A DNA stretch of 64,000 bases from Limnochorda sp. L945t (GTDB lineage: Bacteria > Bacillota > Limnochordia > Limnochordales > Geochordaceae), in contig NZ_CP141615.1 of assembly GCF_035593305.1 (NCBI RefSeq), forward strand, positions 930,001 through 994,000, read 5' to 3'. Below are positions 16,395-27,037 of the stretch, piece after piece. Position numbers and translations under genes: made by a program. The first letter of the stretch is position 1. Every line of letters begins with the position of its first letter. The notes below the pieces were generated by a model, which saw only the letters and a program-made list of their open reading frames with translations, was not told where the DNA came from and made no database searches.

Positions 16395-18065
16395 CTACGG
16401 CCGGGCGCCGCCCGTGCCCGGCAGCCGGCGCACCGCCTGGCGCAGCCACCCCAGGCCCGTGCGAAGCCGGGCCGCGGCCGTCGCCGCGGCCCGCCCCGCG
16501 GCCTGGCCCATCTGGCGAGCCTCCCGCAGTCCCACGAGCCAGCTGGCCGCCGCGTAGACCGCCGCCCCGGCCCCCACGCCGGCTCCCACGACCAGGGCCC
16601 GCCCCTGGAAGGTCTCCATGCCGTAGCGCCCGGTGGCCCACGCTGCCGCTGACCAGGCCGCCCAGGCCATGGGGATGCTGGCGGCGGCTGCCCGGGCGAG
16701 GAAGTCCCCGAGGGATGCCCAGACCATGCCCGCCGTCTTGCGACCGAGCAGCAGCAGGTAGACGGCCCAGTTGGCCACGCTCGTCAAGGTGAAGGCCAGG
16801 GCCAGCCCGGCGTGGCCCATCCGGGTGGCATGCAGGAAGACCAGGCTGAGCGCCGTGTTGACCCCCAGCGCCCCGGCGGAGATGGCGACGGGAGTACGGG
16901 TATCCTGCAGCGAGTAAAAGGCCCGGGTCAGGATCTGAATGGCGCTTTGCGACACGAGCCCGCCGGCGTAGAAGACCAGGGCGAGCGCCGTCGCCCGGCT
17001 GTCCTCCGCCGTGAACTGCCCCGCCTGGAAGAGCAGCCGTATGACCGGCTCGGCCAGGATCACGAGCCCCACGGCCGACGGGATGGTGAAGTAGAGAATG
17101 CCCCGCATGGCAGCGCTCACCGTACGGCCGAACTGCCCTATCTCCCCCAGCGCCACGTGGGTGGCCATGGTCGGGAAGGCCACCGTGGAGAGCCCCATGG
17201 CGAAGATGCCGAGCGGGAACTGCATCACCCGGTTGGCGAGGGTCAACGCCGTGATCGAGCCGGCCGGCAGCGTCGAGGCCAGGTTGGTGCTGATGATCAG
17301 GGACAGCTGCGTGATGGACAGCCCGAAGAGCGCCGGCAGCATCAGCCGGTACAGCTGGCGTACGCCGGGGTCGGCGAAATCGAAGACCGGCCGCCACCGC
17401 CGGTAGCGCAGCGTCACCAGGGTCCACTGCAGCCCCGCGTTGGCGATCGCGCCTGCCACGGTGCCGACCGCCATGCCGCGGATCCCGATGCGAGGGCCGA
17501 GGACGTAAGCGCCCAGGATGATTCCCACGTTGTAAAGGATGGGTCCGAGGAGCGGCACGGTAAAATGGCGGTAGCTGTTGAGCACGCCCATCCCGAGCCC
17601 GGCCAGCGCCGTGAAGAAGACCGCCGGGAACATCCACCGCATGAGCTCCACCAGCAGCACCCGCTCGTGGCCCGTGAAGCCGTACGCCACCAGCGGCGCC
17701 AGCGACGGCGCCCAGATCATGCCGCCTGCGGTCACCAGGAGGAGAAGGGCCACGGTGCCGTTGAGGAACGTGCTGGCGACCCTCCAGCCCTTCTCTTCCT
17801 CCCCCCGGGCGAGATAGCCCGTGAAGACCGGGATGAACGCCGCGGTGATGGCGCCGCCCACCAGCAGGAAGTACATGAGGTCCGGGATGTTGAACGCGGC
17901 CTTGAACGCGTCCGTCTCGACGGTGCGCCCGAATACCTCGGCGACCGCCCGCTCGCGCACGAACCCGAGCAGGCGGCTGGTCAGGATGAGCCCCATGGTG
18001 AGCGCCGCGTCCCGCAGGAGACGGCCCCTCGGGGCGGCGGGCGCGGGGTGACCGGTAGGATCCAG
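16395..18065 (-). CDS. murJ: Lipid II flippase MurJ
   Basis: MurJ moves lipid II from the inner to the outer face of the cytoplasmic membrane. The protein has 14 or so membrane spans and the family signatures [62 protein letters not shown] and the NTALSLVFL span. The coding frame must begin before LLRDAAL, yet no ATG, GTG or TTG lies between that point and GTG 18152. A CTG at 18065 sits six bases after AGGGAG and would give 556 residues, a normal length. GTG 18152 has no SD and would overlap the lepA -10 region. The gene is divergent from lepA. Confidence 0.95.
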   Translation of the reverse strand: MDPTGHPAPAAPRGRLLRDAALTMGLILTSRLLGFVRERAVAEVFGRTVETDAFKAAFNIPDLMYFLLVGGAITAAFIPVFTGYLARGEEEKGWRVASTFLNGTVALLLLVTAGGMIWAPSLAPLVAYGFTGHERVLLVELMRWMFPAVFFTALAGLGMGVLNSYRHFTVPLLGPILYNVGIILGAYVLGPRIGIRGMAVGTVAGAIANAGLQWTLVTLRYRRWRPVFDFADPGVRQLYRLMLPALFGLSITQLSLIISTNLASTLPAGSITALTLANRVMQFPLGIFAMGLSTVAFPTMATHVALGEIGQFGRTVSAAMRGILYFTIPSAVGLVILAEPVIRLLFQAGQFTAEDSRATALALVFYAGGLVSQSAIQILTRAFYSLQDTRTPVAISAGALGVNTALSLVFLHATRMGHAGLALAFTLTSVANWAVYLLLLGRKTAGMVWASLGDFLARAAAASIPMAWAAWSAAAWATGRYGMETFQGRALVVGAGVGAGAAVYAAASWLVGLREARQMGQAAGRAAATAAARLRTGLGWLRQAVRRLPGTGGARP

Positions 18066-18140
18066 AGGTGACTCCCTGCCTTTCGATGCCCCTGCGGCTT
18101 CTGCGGCGACGTGGGGCCTTCCTGCCCCGTGGAGCCCATC

Positions 18141-18149
18141 TGCTATAAT
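18141..18149 (+). promoter_or_regulatory. Extended -10 promoter of lepA
   Basis: TGCTATAAT is a consensus extended -10 (TGnTATAAT). No good -35 is present at 17 bases, as expected for this promoter class. It is about 45 bases upstream of lepA. Confidence 0.65.
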
Positions 18150-18192
18150 CACTCGTTGTCGGGTACCTCGTGCCGGAGGAGCATCATCGGGC

Positions 18193-19989
18193 GTGGATCC
18201 ATCGCGCATCCGCAACTTCTGTATCATTGCCCACGTCGACCACGGCAAGTCTACCCTGGCCGACCGGCTGCTGGAGCGCACGGGCACCCTCAGCTCGCGG
18301 GAGATGGTGGACCAGGTCCTGGATCAAATGGACCTGGAGCGGGAGCGCGGGATCACCATCAAGCTCACCGCGGTGACGATGGAGTACACCCCCGCCGGGG
18401 AAGCGCCGTATCTCCTCAACCTCATCGACACGCCCGGCCACGTCGACTTCTCTTACGAGGTCTCTCGCAGCCTCGCCGCGTGCGAGGGCGCTCTCCTGGT
18501 GGTGGACGCGAGCCAGGGCGTCGAGGCGCAAACCATGGCCAACTTCCTCATGGCGCTGGAGCACGACCTCGAAATCATTCCGGTCATCAACAAGATCGAC
18601 CTGCCCAACGCCGACCCCGACCGGGTCGCCCGCGAGATCCAGGAGGTCCTGGGGCTCGAGGCGGGCCAGGCGATCCGCATCTCGGCCAAGACGGGCTTAC
18701 ACGTGGACCAGGTGTTGGATGCCATCGTGAAGCGCATCCCTGCCCCGAGGGGAGACGTCGACAGGCCGCTCAGGGCGCTCATCTTCGACTCCCACTTCGA
18801 CTCCTACCGCGGGGTCGTGGCCTACGTGCGGGTCATGGACGGATCGGTCTCGGTCGGCGACCGGATCCGGCTCATGAGCACCGGCGCGGAGCACGACGTG
18901 GAAAACCTGTTCGTCTTCCGGCCGCAGCTCGTCCCCGTCTCAGAGCTCGCCGCCGGCCAGGTGGGAGCGCTCACGGCCGGTATCAAGAACATCCGGGACG
19001 CCCGGGTCGGCGACACCATCACGCGGGTCGACCGGCCGGCCACCGAAGCGCTTCCCGGCTATCGCCCGCCCTTGCCCATGGTCTTCTCGGGGCTGTATCC
19101 GGTGGACAGCGAGGAGTTCCCGAAGCTCCGGGAAGCCCTGGAAAAGCTCCAGCTCAACGACGCCTCCCTCCAGTTCGAGCCCGAGACGTCGGCGGCCCTG
19201 GGGCCCGGTTTCCGGTGCGGGTTCCTGGGCCTTCTGCACATGGAGATCGTGCAAGAGCGCCTGGAGCGGGAGTTTCACCTCAATCTGGTGACCACGGCGC
19301 CGAGCGTGGCCTACCGGGTAAGGCTGCGCTCGGGGGAGGTCGTGACCGTCGACAACCCGGCGGACATGCCGGATCCGGGGCGGATCGAAGCGATCGAGGA
19401 GCCGTACGTGCGAGCCACGATCCTGACGCCGGCCGACTACGTGGGCCCGGTCATGGACCTGTGCCGGGACCGGAGGGGGCAGTTTCTCAACCTGGAGTAC
19501 CCGGTGCCCAGCCGGTCGGTCCTCACGTACGACCTGCCGCTCGCCGAGATCCTGATGGACTTCTACGATCGGCTCAAGTCGCTCACCCGGGGGTACGCCT
19601 CCCTCGACTACCGGTACGTGGGCCACCGGGAGGGCGACCTGGTGAAGCTGGACATCCTGCTCAACGGGCGCCCGGTGGATGCGCTGTCGTGCATCCTGCA
19701 CCGCGAGCGGGCGTACCAGCGGGGGCGCCAGCTGGTAGAGAAGCTGCGGGAGCTCATCCCTCGCCAGCTCTTCGACGTGCCCATCCAGGCCGCCATCGGT
19801 AGCCGCGTGATAGCCCGGGAGACGCTGCGGGCCCTTCGCAAGGACGTGCTGGCCAAGTGCTACGGGGGCGACGTGACCCGCAAGCGCAAGCTCCTCGAGA
19901 AGCAAAAAGAGGGCAAGAAACGGATGAAGCAGCTGGGGATGGTGGACGTGCCGCAGGAGGCGTTCATGGCGGTGCTGCGCATTGAGTGA
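18193..19989 (+). CDS. lepA: Elongation factor 4 (LepA)
   Basis: LepA is a ribosome-binding GTPase implicated in 30S biogenesis and back-translocation. The 598-residue protein shows G1 AHVDHGKST (residues 14-22), the switch [11 protein letters not shown]3 DTPGHVDF, and G4 NKIDLP. The unique C-terminal domain is complete ([25 protein letters not shown] and [10 protein letters not shown]). The GTG start is 12 bases from GGAGGA, slightly long, but no better codon exists. The stop overlaps the hemW start by eight bases. Confidence 0.97.
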   Translation: MDPSRIRNFCIIAHVDHGKSTLADRLLERTGTLSSREMVDQVLDQMDLERERGITIKLTAVTMEYTPAGEAPYLLNLIDTPGHVDFSYEVSRSLAACEGALLVVDASQGVEAQTMANFLMALEHDLEIIPVINKIDLPNADPDRVAREIQEVLGLEAGQAIRISAKTGLHVDQVLDAIVKRIPAPRGDVDRPLRALIFDSHFDSYRGVVAYVRVMDGSVSVGDRIRLMSTGAEHDVENLFVFRPQLVPVSELAAGQVGALTAGIKNIRDARVGDTITRVDRPATEALPGYRPPLPMVFSGLYPVDSEEFPKLREALEKLQLNDASLQFEPETSAALGPGFRCGFLGLLHMEIVQERLEREFHLNLVTTAPSVAYRVRLRSGEVVTVDNPADMPDPGRIEAIEEPYVRATILTPADYVGPVMDLCRDRRGQFLNLEYPVPSRSVLTYDLPLAEILMDFYDRLKSLTRGYASLDYRYVGHREGDLVKLDILLNGRPVDALSCILHRERAYQRGRQLVEKLRELIPRQLFDVPIQAAIGSRVIARETLRALRKDVLAKCYGGDVTRKRKLLEKQKEGKKRMKQLGMVDVPQEAFMAVLRIE

Positions 19990-21385
19990 GCCGCAGCGCC
20001 CGCACCCCCTCGTGCGTTCGCTGGTCGAGAGCCTGTCGTCCCGGCGCCGGTGGCCGCGCGGGCTGTACGTGCACGTTCCTTACTGCGTGGCGAAGTGCCC
20101 CTATTGCGACTTCAACTCGTACGCCTTCTCGGATCCGGGGCAGCTCGACGAGATGGTCGAGGCCATCCTGCAGGAGGCCGAGCAGTGGGCGGCTCTTCTG
20201 GAGGGCGGCCGCGGGGGCTTTCGCACCCTGTTCGTCGGCGGCGGCACGCCCACGGTGCTGCGGCCGGCACAGCTACGCAGGCTCGTCGTCGGCTTGCGCG
20301 AGCGCCTGCCCCTTTCCGATCTCGAGGAGGCGACCATCGAAGCCAACCCCGGCACTTTGACCCTGGAGAAGCTCGAAGCGCTGCGGGAGGCGGGCATCGA
20401 CCGGGTGAGCGTGGGGGTCCAGAGCCTGCAGCCGGACGAGCTGCGGCGGCTCGGGCGGATCCACACGGCCGAGCAGGCCGTGCGCAGCGTGGCCATGATC
20501 CGGCGGGCCGGCTTCGCCCGGTTCAACCTGGACGTGATGGTGGCCATCCCGGGCCAGACGGCCGAGTCCTTGCGCCACACCCTCGACCGCTTGGTGGGGG
20601 AGCTCGGGGCGCGCCACGTGTCGGCCTACGTGCTCACGCTCGAGGAGTCGACCCCGTTCTTCGAAGCATGGCGGCGGGGAGAACTACCCATGGCCGACGA
20701 GGAGACCCAGGCGCGCATGGTCGAGCTGGTGGTCTCGAGGCTGGCCGGCGCGGGCCTCGAACGCTACGAGGTGTCCAACTTCGCGCGGCCCGGCGAGGAG
20801 TCGAAGCACAACCTCGGCTACTGGCGCCACCAGACCTACCTGGGCCTGGGGCCAGGGGCGCACTCCTTTTGGGCCGGCTTCCGCTTCGCCTCCGTGCGCG
20901 CTCCGGCCGCCTACGTGGGGGCCGTGCGCCCGGGCGGCGCGACGGCCGGGTCGGCCGTCGGCTTCATCGAACGGCTGTGCCTGCGCCAGTGGATGGACGA
21001 GCGGATCTTGCTGGGCTTGCGCATCGCCGAGGGCGTCGACCGGGAGCGGTTCGCCCGGGAGCTGGGGTACCCGCTGGAAGAAGCCTACGACCCCCGGGTG
21101 TGGGATCGGCTGGAGGCCGGCGGGCTCATCCGGCGAGACGGGCGCACCGTGCGCCTGACCGATCGGGGGTTCCTGGTGGCCGACGCCGTGGCGGTCGCCA
21201 TCACGGCGTCGGCCCGTCCGCTGCCCGGTGAGGCAGAGCCGCTCCTACAGGGAGAAGCCCAGGGCGAGCCCGATGAAGACGTCGGAGCTGATCCTGCCGC
21301 CGGTGCTGACCAGCCCGAATCCCAGTTCACCGGTGCCCCGCACGCGGCGGTCGAAGCGGATCTCGTAGCCGCCGCTCACCCATAG
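19982..21385 (+). CDS. hemW: Radical SAM heme chaperone HemW, with C-terminal run-on
   Basis: HemW binds heme and a radical-SAM 4Fe-4S cluster and is thought to insert heme into respiratory proteins. The cluster motif is [10 protein letters not shown] (residues 34-43; the extra Cys typical of HemW is present), followed by [22 protein letters not shown], and [21 protein letters not shown]. The recognisable protein ends near residue 400 ([16 protein letters not shown]). About 65 further residues follow, rich in Glu/Pro/Ala and with relaxed third-position GC, and they run antisense through the last 141 bases of the neighbouring gene. The original stop has probably been lost. Confidence 0.95.
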   Translation: MSEPQRPHPLVRSLVESLSSRRRWPRGLYVHVPYCVAKCPYCDFNSYAFSDPGQLDEMVEAILQEAEQWAALLEGGRGGFRTLFVGGGTPTVLRPAQLRRLVVGLRERLPLSDLEEATIEANPGTLTLEKLEALREAGIDRVSVGVQSLQPDELRRLGRIHTAEQAVRSVAMIRRAGFARFNLDVMVAIPGQTAESLRHTLDRLVGELGARHVSAYVLTLEESTPFFEAWRRGELPMADEETQARMVELVVSRLAGAGLERYEVSNFARPGEESKHNLGYWRHQTYLGLGPGAHSFWAGFRFASVRAPAAYVGAVRPGGATAGSAVGFIERLCLRQWMDERILLGLRIAEGVDRERFARELGYPLEEAYDPRVWDRLEAGGLIRRDGRTVRLTDRGFLVADAVAVAITASARPLPGEAEPLLQGEAQGEPDEDVGADPAAGADQPESQFTGAPHAAVEADLVAAAHP

Positions 21386-21733
21386 CCCCGGCTCGAACTC
21401 CTCGAGGCGCGCCGGATCCGAGCGGGCCTGCGCGCCGATGTACGCCCCGTAAAACGGCCGGTGCACCGGGGCCGAGACGGTGTACTGGCGCACCCCTGCG
21501 TACAGCCCTACGGGATCGAGGGCGATCCCCACGAGCCAGGAGCTGGCGCCGGAGTGCTCCCTCTCCAGGTCGACCCCGAATCCCATGGCCGAGAAATGGG
21601 CGCTGGCCACCGTCCGCGGCTCGGCGAGGGCGGTCCCTGCTCCCGGCCCGGCCAGGGCCAGGACGATTCCCACCACGGCCACGGCCGAGGCCAGGGCCCA
21701 CGGAGCGAGCGGCTTGCCGTGCGCTTCTCTCAT
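21245..21733 (-). CDS. Secreted small beta-barrel-like protein
   Basis: I cannot name this 162-residue protein. It has an N-terminal signal peptide (hydrophobic core AVAVVGIVLALAGPGAG, cleavage probably after ALA near residue 36) and then alternating hydrophobic/polar strands rich in Gly and aromatic residues: [62 protein letters not shown]. The pattern and the strand-like end resemble a small outer-membrane beta-barrel of about eight strands. That would require an outer membrane, as in diderm Firmicutes. Its 3' end overlaps the hemW run-on. Confidence 0.7.
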   Translation of the reverse strand: MREAHGKPLAPWALASAVAVVGIVLALAGPGAGTALAEPRTVASAHFSAMGFGVDLEREHSGASSWLVGIALDPVGLYAGVRQYTVSAPVHRPFYGAYIGAQARSDPARLEEFEPGLWVSGGYEIRFDRRVRGTGELGFGLVSTGGRISSDVFIGLALGFSL

Positions 21734-21868
21734 GACCTTTGCATCCCCCCAGAGCTCGACTCGCCATCAAAGGGATCTCGCAAGCCGGGGTATGGATATG
21801 CCGGAGGGAAGCAAGAACCTCCTTTGGAAGTCGCTGGATGGCCGCGCGGCATCGGCGGGCCGCTTTGC

Positions 21869-21897
21869 TTGACACCACGCCCTTGGCTTGCTAATCT
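21869..21897 (+). promoter_or_regulatory. Sigma-A promoter of the hrcA heat-shock operon
   Basis: TTGACA (21869-21874) and TAATCT (21892-21897) are spaced by 17 bases. The predicted transcription start is just before the CIRCE element, the normal arrangement for HrcA repression. Confidence 0.88.
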
Positions 21898-21906
21898 CAA
21901 TGCAGG

Positions 21907-21933
21907 TTAGCACTCTCCCGAGTAGAGTGCTAA
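21907..21933 (+). promoter_or_regulatory. CIRCE operator (HrcA-binding site)
   Basis: TTAGCACTC (21907-21915), nine bases, then GAGTGCTAA (21925-21933) is a perfect match to the consensus inverted repeat. HrcA bound here should repress hrcA-grpE-dnaK-dnaJ until heat shock. No second CIRCE is seen before grpE or dnaK. Confidence 0.98.
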
Positions 21934-21953
21934 CAGGTGGTTTTGGGGCGACG

Positions 21954-22985
21954 ATGGAGGATAGGAAGCAGCGGATCCTGCGGGCGATCACCGACGACTA
22001 TATCCAGACGGCGGAGCCGGTCGGCTCCCGTACGGTCGCGCGCAAGTACCTGCCCGGCGTGAGTCCTGCGACCATTCGCAACGAGATGGCCGACCTCGAG
22101 GAGCAGGGTTACCTGGAGCAGCCGCATGCATCGGCCGGCCGCATCCCGTCCGACCTGGGGTACCGCTACTATGTCGAGGTGCTGATACCCCGGGAGGAGT
22201 TGCCTGCCGAGCCGCCGCAGGCGTGGCACGAGGAGCTGCTCGGGGCCAGGGATCCCGAAACGCTCATCACCCGAGCCGGGCGCGCTTTGAGCCGACGGGT
22301 GCGCTACTCCACGCTCGTCTTGCGGCCCTCGCTGCGCCGGCTGGTGCTCCGGCACGTGCGCTACACCCCCGTGGACCCGGAGCACGTGCTGCTGGTGGTC
22401 GTCGCCGACCCCGGCTTCGTGTACAACCGGCTGCTACGGTGGGCCGACGCCGAGGAGCGATCCGAGGTCCTGGAGCGGATGTCGACGACCCTGTCGCGGT
22501 TGCTCCACGGGGTCTCGGCGGAGGCGTTCACCCGCACGCTCCTCGAACAGGTGAGCGACGAGGTGCCGGACCCTCGCTGGCGTGACCTGGTGGTGGAGCC
22601 CCTGCTGGACCTGTTCACCGAAAACCGGGGGGCGGAGCAGGTCTACGTCGAGGGCGTGCCCTTCTTCCTGGAGCAGCCCGAGTTCAAGGACGTGGAGGTC
22701 GCCCGGCAGGTGCTGGACCGGCTCCAGGATCCTGACACGTTGATGGCGCTGTTGATGGACGGCGACGTGGCCGGGCTGGAGGTGACCATCGGCCACGAGC
22801 AGCCGGTGCCCGAATTGCAGCGGTGCAGCGTCGTCATGGCCCCGTACGGGAGGGGCGACCGGCCGATGGGCGTCATAGGGCTCATCGGGCCGACCCGCAT
22901 GGACTACCGGCGGGCGCTCGCGGCGGTGGAGAGCGTGAGCCGCGTGCTGACGGAGGCGATGACCTTACTGCCCGATCAAACCTGA
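21954..22985 (+). CDS. hrcA: Heat-inducible transcription repressor HrcA
   Basis: HrcA represses class I heat-shock genes through CIRCE, and its folding depends on GroEL. The 343-residue protein has an N-terminal winged helix (QRILRAITDDYIQTAEPVGSRTVARKY, VSPATIRNEMADLEEQGYLEQPHASAGRIPSDLGYR) and the HrcA effector domain ending in CSVVMAPYG, GVIGLIGPTRMDYRRALAAVESVS. ATG 21954 follows the operator; upstream in-frame starts lie within the promoter. It is the first gene of the chaperone operon. Confidence 0.97.
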   Translation: MEDRKQRILRAITDDYIQTAEPVGSRTVARKYLPGVSPATIRNEMADLEEQGYLEQPHASAGRIPSDLGYRYYVEVLIPREELPAEPPQAWHEELLGARDPETLITRAGRALSRRVRYSTLVLRPSLRRLVLRHVRYTPVDPEHVLLVVVADPGFVYNRLLRWADAEERSEVLERMSTTLSRLLHGVSAEAFTRTLLEQVSDEVPDPRWRDLVVEPLLDLFTENRGAEQVYVEGVPFFLEQPEFKDVEVARQVLDRLQDPDTLMALLMDGDVAGLEVTIGHEQPVPELQRCSVVMAPYGRGDRPMGVIGLIGPTRMDYRRALAAVESVSRVLTEAMTLLPDQT

Positions 22986-23092
22986 CACACCGGTAGACCC
23001 AGGCGAAGCGACGCCCGCAGGAGCGGGCGAGGACCGGTCCTATGTCGTGCGGCCTGCCTTGCGTGCAGGCCGTCTTCGTGAAGGGGGTGTGG

Positions 23093-23908
23093 GTGCTGCA
23101 GCCCGATGCATCCCACGATCCGAAGCGTAAACCCAACGAGGCGGCCGATGCCCGAGTAGGCCCCGACCAGCAGCCGCCCGCTGGGCGACAGGAGCCCGAC
23201 GGCAAGCACGAGCCCGCAGGGCAGGGTGGCGCGCCCGGCGATCGGGAGGCCGGGGGCTCACCACCAACAGGAGAGGAACGGGAACAGCCACAGGCGCAGA
23301 GAGAAGGTGCAGCGCCGTCGGCCGACGGGGCGCTCACCTCCCCCAATCCATCCAAACAGCTCGAAGAGGCGGCCAGCCGTATCGCCAGCCTGGAGGACCA
23401 GCTCCTGAGGCTGCGGGCCGATTTCGACAACTATCGCCGCCGCAGCCGCAGCGACGTGGAGCGGGCCGTGGACGACGCGGTCGAGCGCATGGCCCGCCCG
23501 CTCCTGACCGTCCTCGACGATCTGGAGCGCGCGATGACGGCCATCCCGGCCGATGCCCGGTGGTCGCAGGTGGGCGTCGGGATTAGAATGGTGCATCAGG
23601 AACTCATGGCCGCGCTGGACACGGTAGGGATTCGGGCGGTAGCCGCCCTGGGCGAACCTTTCGACCCGGCGGTGCACCAGGCCATCGGGACGGTGGAGGT
23701 GACCGACCCGGCCCAGGACGGCCGGGTGGTGGAAGAGCTGGTGCGAGGCTTCGTCCTGACCCGGACGGGCCGGGTCCTGCGGCCCGCGATGGTACGAGTG
23801 GGCGCGCTGCGCCCGAAAGAGGATGCCGCGGACGACGAGACGCAGCCGGCAGCGGAAAGCGACGCTGGGACGGAAGGGATCGAGCATGGCGAGCAACAAG
23901 GTGAGTGA
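23093..23908 (+). CDS. grpE: Nucleotide exchange factor GrpE
   Basis: GrpE speeds ADP release from DnaK. The protein has a long acidic, Gln/Pro/Gly-rich disordered N-terminus (about 95 residues), a coiled coil from [32 protein letters not shown], and the beta-wing domain with [10 protein letters not shown] and [25 protein letters not shown]. Start GTG 23093 is preferred because AAGGGGG ends five bases before it; ATG 23042 would add 17 residues. At 271 residues it is longer than usual because of both disordered ends. The 3' end overlaps dnaK by 23 bases. Confidence 0.95.
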   Translation: MLQPDASHDPKRKPNEAADARVGPDQQPPAGRQEPDGKHEPAGQGGAPGDREAGGSPPTGEEREQPQAQREGAAPSADGALTSPNPSKQLEEAASRIASLEDQLLRLRADFDNYRRRSRSDVERAVDDAVERMARPLLTVLDDLERAMTAIPADARWSQVGVGIRMVHQELMAALDTVGIRAVAALGEPFDPAVHQAIGTVEVTDPAQDGRVVEELVRGFVLTRTGRVLRPAMVRVGALRPKEDAADDETQPAAESDAGTEGIEHGEQQGE

Positions 23909-25769
23909 GAAGGTCATCGGGATCGACCTGGGCACGACCAACTCCGTGGTCGCCGTCATGGAAGGCGGCGAGGTCACGGTCATCCCCAACGCGGAGGGTA
24001 GCCGCCTCACCCCGTCGGCGGTGGCCTGGACCAAGGACGGGCAGCGCCTGGTCGGGCAAGCGGCGAAGCGCCAGGCGATCCTCAACCCGGATCGGACCGT
24101 CGTCTCCATCAAGCGGAAGATGGGCACGGACTACAAGGTCCGGATCGACGACAAAGCGTACACGCCGCAAGAGATCTCCGCCATGATCCTGCAGAAGCTC
24201 AAGCAGGAGGCCGAAAACTACCTGGGTGAAACGGTGAAGAAGGCCGTCATCACCTGTCCTGCTTACTTCACCGACGCCCAGCGCCAGGCCACCAAGGACG
24301 CGGGTACCATCGCCGGCCTGGAGGTCCTGCGGATCATCAACGAGCCCACCGCCGCTGCCCTGGCCTACGGCATCGACAAGGAGAAGCAGGACATGACGGT
24401 CCTGGTCTTCGACCTGGGCGGCGGCACCTTCGACGTCTCCATCCTGGAGCTCGGCGGCGGCGTCTTCGAGGTGAAGGCGACCAGCGGCAACAACCACCTG
24501 GGCGGGGACGACTTCGACGAGCGGATCATGCGCTGGCTCGTCAAGGAGCTGAAGGAGGAGAGCGGCGTCGACGTCTCGGGCGACCGCATGGCGATGCAGC
24601 GGCTCAAGGATGCCGCCGAGAAGGCCAAGATCGAGCTGTCGGGTCTGCTCGAGACCACCATCAGCCTGCCGTTCATCGCCACCGGCCCCAACGGGCCCGT
24701 CCATCTCGAGCGGACGCTGTCGCGGGCGCTGTTCAACCAGTTGACGGCCGACCTGGTGGAGGCCACCGTCGGGCCGGTACGCCGGGCCCTGGAAGATGCC
24801 AAGCTCTCTCCCTCCCAGATCGACCGGATCCTGCTCGTCGGCGGATCCACCCGAATCCCCGCCGTGCAGGACAAGATCCGGGAGATCTTCGGCAAGGAGC
24901 CGACCAAGGGCGTCAACCCCGACGAGGTGGTGGCCGTGGGTGCCGCCATCCAGGGCGCCGTGCTCGCCGGGGAGGTGCGCGACATCGTCCTGCTGGACGT
25001 GACTCCCCTCTCCCTGGGCGTCGAGACCCTGGGCGGCGTCATGACGGTGCTCATCCCGCGCAATACGACGATCCCGACCAGCAAGAAGCAAGTCTTCACC
25101 ACCGCGGCCGACAACCAGACGGTGGTGGACATCCACGTGCTCCAGGGCGAGCGACCCATGGCGGCGGACAACGTGACCCTCGGCCGGTTCCAGCTCACCG
25201 GGATCCCGCCGGCGCCGCGCGGGGTACCCCAGATCGAGGTGTCGTTCGACATCGACGTCAACGGCATCGTCAACGTGTCGGCCAAGGATCTCGGGACCGG
25301 GCGCTCCCAGGCCATCACCGTCCGCTCTTCGCGCCTCGCCGAGCAGGACATCCAGCGCATGGTGCAGGAGGCGGAGAAGCACGCCGAGGAGGACCGCCGC
25401 CGCAAGGAGCTCGTAGAGGCCCGCAACCAGGCGGACAATCTCCTGTACGCCACCGACAAGATGCTCAAGGACCTCGGCGCCAAGGTGACCGACGCCCACA
25501 AGCAGGGCATCGACCGGGCCAAGGAGGAGCTGCGCAAGGCGATGGACGGCTCCGACGTGCAGCTCATCAAGGATCGGACCGAGGCGCTGAGCAAGGCCCT
25601 CCACGAGGTCACGACCGCAGTGTACGCGGCCAGCTCCGCGCAGCCCGGTCCCAACGGCGCGGGGGCGACGGCCGGCGCCGGCCCGGATGGCCATGCGAGC
25701 GGGGAGAAAGTGGTGGACGCTGACTACCGGGTCGAAAACCCGGGGTCGACGACGGGGAAGGGCTCGTGA
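23886..25769 (+). CDS. dnaK: Chaperone DnaK (Hsp70)
   Basis: This is the ATP-driven chaperone of the DnaK-DnaJ-GrpE system. The 627-residue protein contains the phosphate-1 loop [11 protein letters not shown] (residues 11-21), [12 protein letters not shown], phosphate-2 [13 protein letters not shown], the adenosine motif [13 protein letters not shown], the linker [13 protein letters not shown] and the lid domain ending with [13 protein letters not shown] 23886 (MASNKVSEK...) lies inside the end of grpE, so translation is coupled. An upstream in-frame ATG at 23823 is unlikely. Confidence 0.98.
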   Translation: MASNKVSEKVIGIDLGTTNSVVAVMEGGEVTVIPNAEGSRLTPSAVAWTKDGQRLVGQAAKRQAILNPDRTVVSIKRKMGTDYKVRIDDKAYTPQEISAMILQKLKQEAENYLGETVKKAVITCPAYFTDAQRQATKDAGTIAGLEVLRIINEPTAAALAYGIDKEKQDMTVLVFDLGGGTFDVSILELGGGVFEVKATSGNNHLGGDDFDERIMRWLVKELKEESGVDVSGDRMAMQRLKDAAEKAKIELSGLLETTISLPFIATGPNGPVHLERTLSRALFNQLTADLVEATVGPVRRALEDAKLSPSQIDRILLVGGSTRIPAVQDKIREIFGKEPTKGVNPDEVVAVGAAIQGAVLAGEVRDIVLLDVTPLSLGVETLGGVMTVLIPRNTTIPTSKKQVFTTAADNQTVVDIHVLQGERPMAADNVTLGRFQLTGIPPAPRGVPQIEVSFDIDVNGIVNVSAKDLGTGRSQAITVRSSRLAEQDIQRMVQEAEKHAEEDRRRKELVEARNQADNLLYATDKMLKDLGAKVTDAHKQGIDRAKEELRKAMDGSDVQLIKDRTEALSKALHEVTTAVYAASSAQPGPNGAGATAGAGPDGHASGEKVVDADYRVENPGSTTGKGS

Positions 25770-25825
25770 GCCGGCGGCGGGGCGTGGGCCTGCGCGCCGG
25801 CACGAGAGCGGGGTGACGGCGCCCG

Positions 25826-27028
25826 GTGGCTGGTAAGCCGGATTACTACGAGGTGCTGGGAGTCAGCCGCAACGCCAGCCCGGAGGAGATCAAGAAGGCG
25901 TTCCGGGATCTGGCGCGCCGTTACCACCCCGACGTCAACAAGGACGACCCCCAGGCGGCGGAGCGCTTCAAGCAGATCAACGAAGCGTACCAGGTGTTGA
26001 GCGACCCCGAGAAACGCGCCCAGTACGACCGGTTCGGACAGGTCTTCGACGGGCAGGCTCCGGGCGGGCCGGGGCCAGGCGGGCCGGGGGGAGCAGGCTG
26101 GCCGGGTGGGTTCGGAGACTTCGGCGACCTGGGCGACCTCTTCGACGTCTTCTTCGGCGGCGGAGGACGCCGGCACCGCCCGGACGCGGCGGTGGCGGGC
26201 GACGACCTGCGCTACGACGTCGAGCTGACGTTCGAGCAGGCTGCCTTCGGGACGGAGATCGGGGTCGAGGTCCCCCGCCTCGAGGTCTGCCCGCGCTGCA
26301 ACGGCAGCCGAGCCGAGCCGGGCCATCCCCCGCAGCGCTGCTCCATGTGCGGCGGGAGTGGCCAGTTCCAGCAGGTGAGCGAGACGCTGTTCGGGCGCTT
26401 CGTGCAGGTGCGGACCTGCCCCCGCTGCGGAGGGCGGGGTGTCGAGATCCCGGTCCGGTGCCGGGAGTGCGGGGGAGAGGGCCGCGTCCGTACATCCCGT
26501 CGCATCGCCGTCACGGTGCCGCCCGGAGTGGAAGACGGAGTGCGGCTGCGGGTCCCCGGCGGAGGCGACGTCGGGCTCAACGGCGGGCCACCGGGCGACC
26601 TCTACGTTTTCGTCAAGGTGCGGCCGCATCCCATCTTCCGGCGAGACGGCGACGACGTGATCTGCGAGGTGCCCATCAGCATGCTGGACGCCGCCCTTGG
26701 CGGCGAAGTGCGGGTGCCGACTCTGGACGGGGAGCAGGTGATCACCGTCCGGGAAGGGACTCAGACCGGCGACACGTTCCGGATTCCCGGGAAGGGCATC
26801 CGCCGCCGTCACGGAGGACGGGGCGACCAGATCGTGCGCTTCCGGGTCGTGACCCCGACGCGCCTGACGCGCCGGCAAAAAGAGCTGTTGCGGGAGGCGC
26901 TGGCGCCCCAGGACGGCGCCTCGATGGGCGAGGGCGGCCAGGAACAGCCCTCGCGAGGCGCCCGGGCGGCCTCCGCCGGTCGCCACGAAGCAGGGCCGGG
27001 GCTGTTCGGGCACTGGCACAAGCGGTGA
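25826..27028 (+). CDS. dnaJ: Chaperone DnaJ (Hsp40)
   Basis: DnaJ delivers substrates to DnaK and stimulates its ATPase. The 400-residue type I protein has a J domain with HPD at residues 34-36, a Gly/Pro-rich linker with [12 protein letters not shown], and a zinc-binding region: [36 protein letters not shown]. The first repeat has lost the GxG but keeps its cysteines. The C-terminal peptide-binding domain and [17 protein letters not shown] follow. A C-terminal tail of about 35 residues is unusual. GTG 25826 follows GGGGTGA by about ten bases. Confidence 0.97.
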   Translation: MAGKPDYYEVLGVSRNASPEEIKKAFRDLARRYHPDVNKDDPQAAERFKQINEAYQVLSDPEKRAQYDRFGQVFDGQAPGGPGPGGPGGAGWPGGFGDFGDLGDLFDVFFGGGGRRHRPDAAVAGDDLRYDVELTFEQAAFGTEIGVEVPRLEVCPRCNGSRAEPGHPPQRCSMCGGSGQFQQVSETLFGRFVQVRTCPRCGGRGVEIPVRCRECGGEGRVRTSRRIAVTVPPGVEDGVRLRVPGGGDVGLNGGPPGDLYVFVKVRPHPIFRRDGDDVICEVPISMLDAALGGEVRVPTLDGEQVITVREGTQTGDTFRIPGKGIRRRHGGRGDQIVRFRVVTPTRLTRRQKELLREALAPQDGASMGEGGQEQPSRGARAASAGRHEAGPGLFGHWHKR

Positions 27029-27037
27029 GGCGCCGCG

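Noticed and set aside
22986..23092. A second CIRCE or promoter between hrcA and grpE
   Set aside because: No GAGTGCTAA-like half-site and no consensus promoter are present in this 107-base gap.
23604..25694. A 696-codon minus-strand frame opposite dnaK
   Set aside because: The antisense of dnaK is known to stay open in many genomes because of codon bias; no motif is present.
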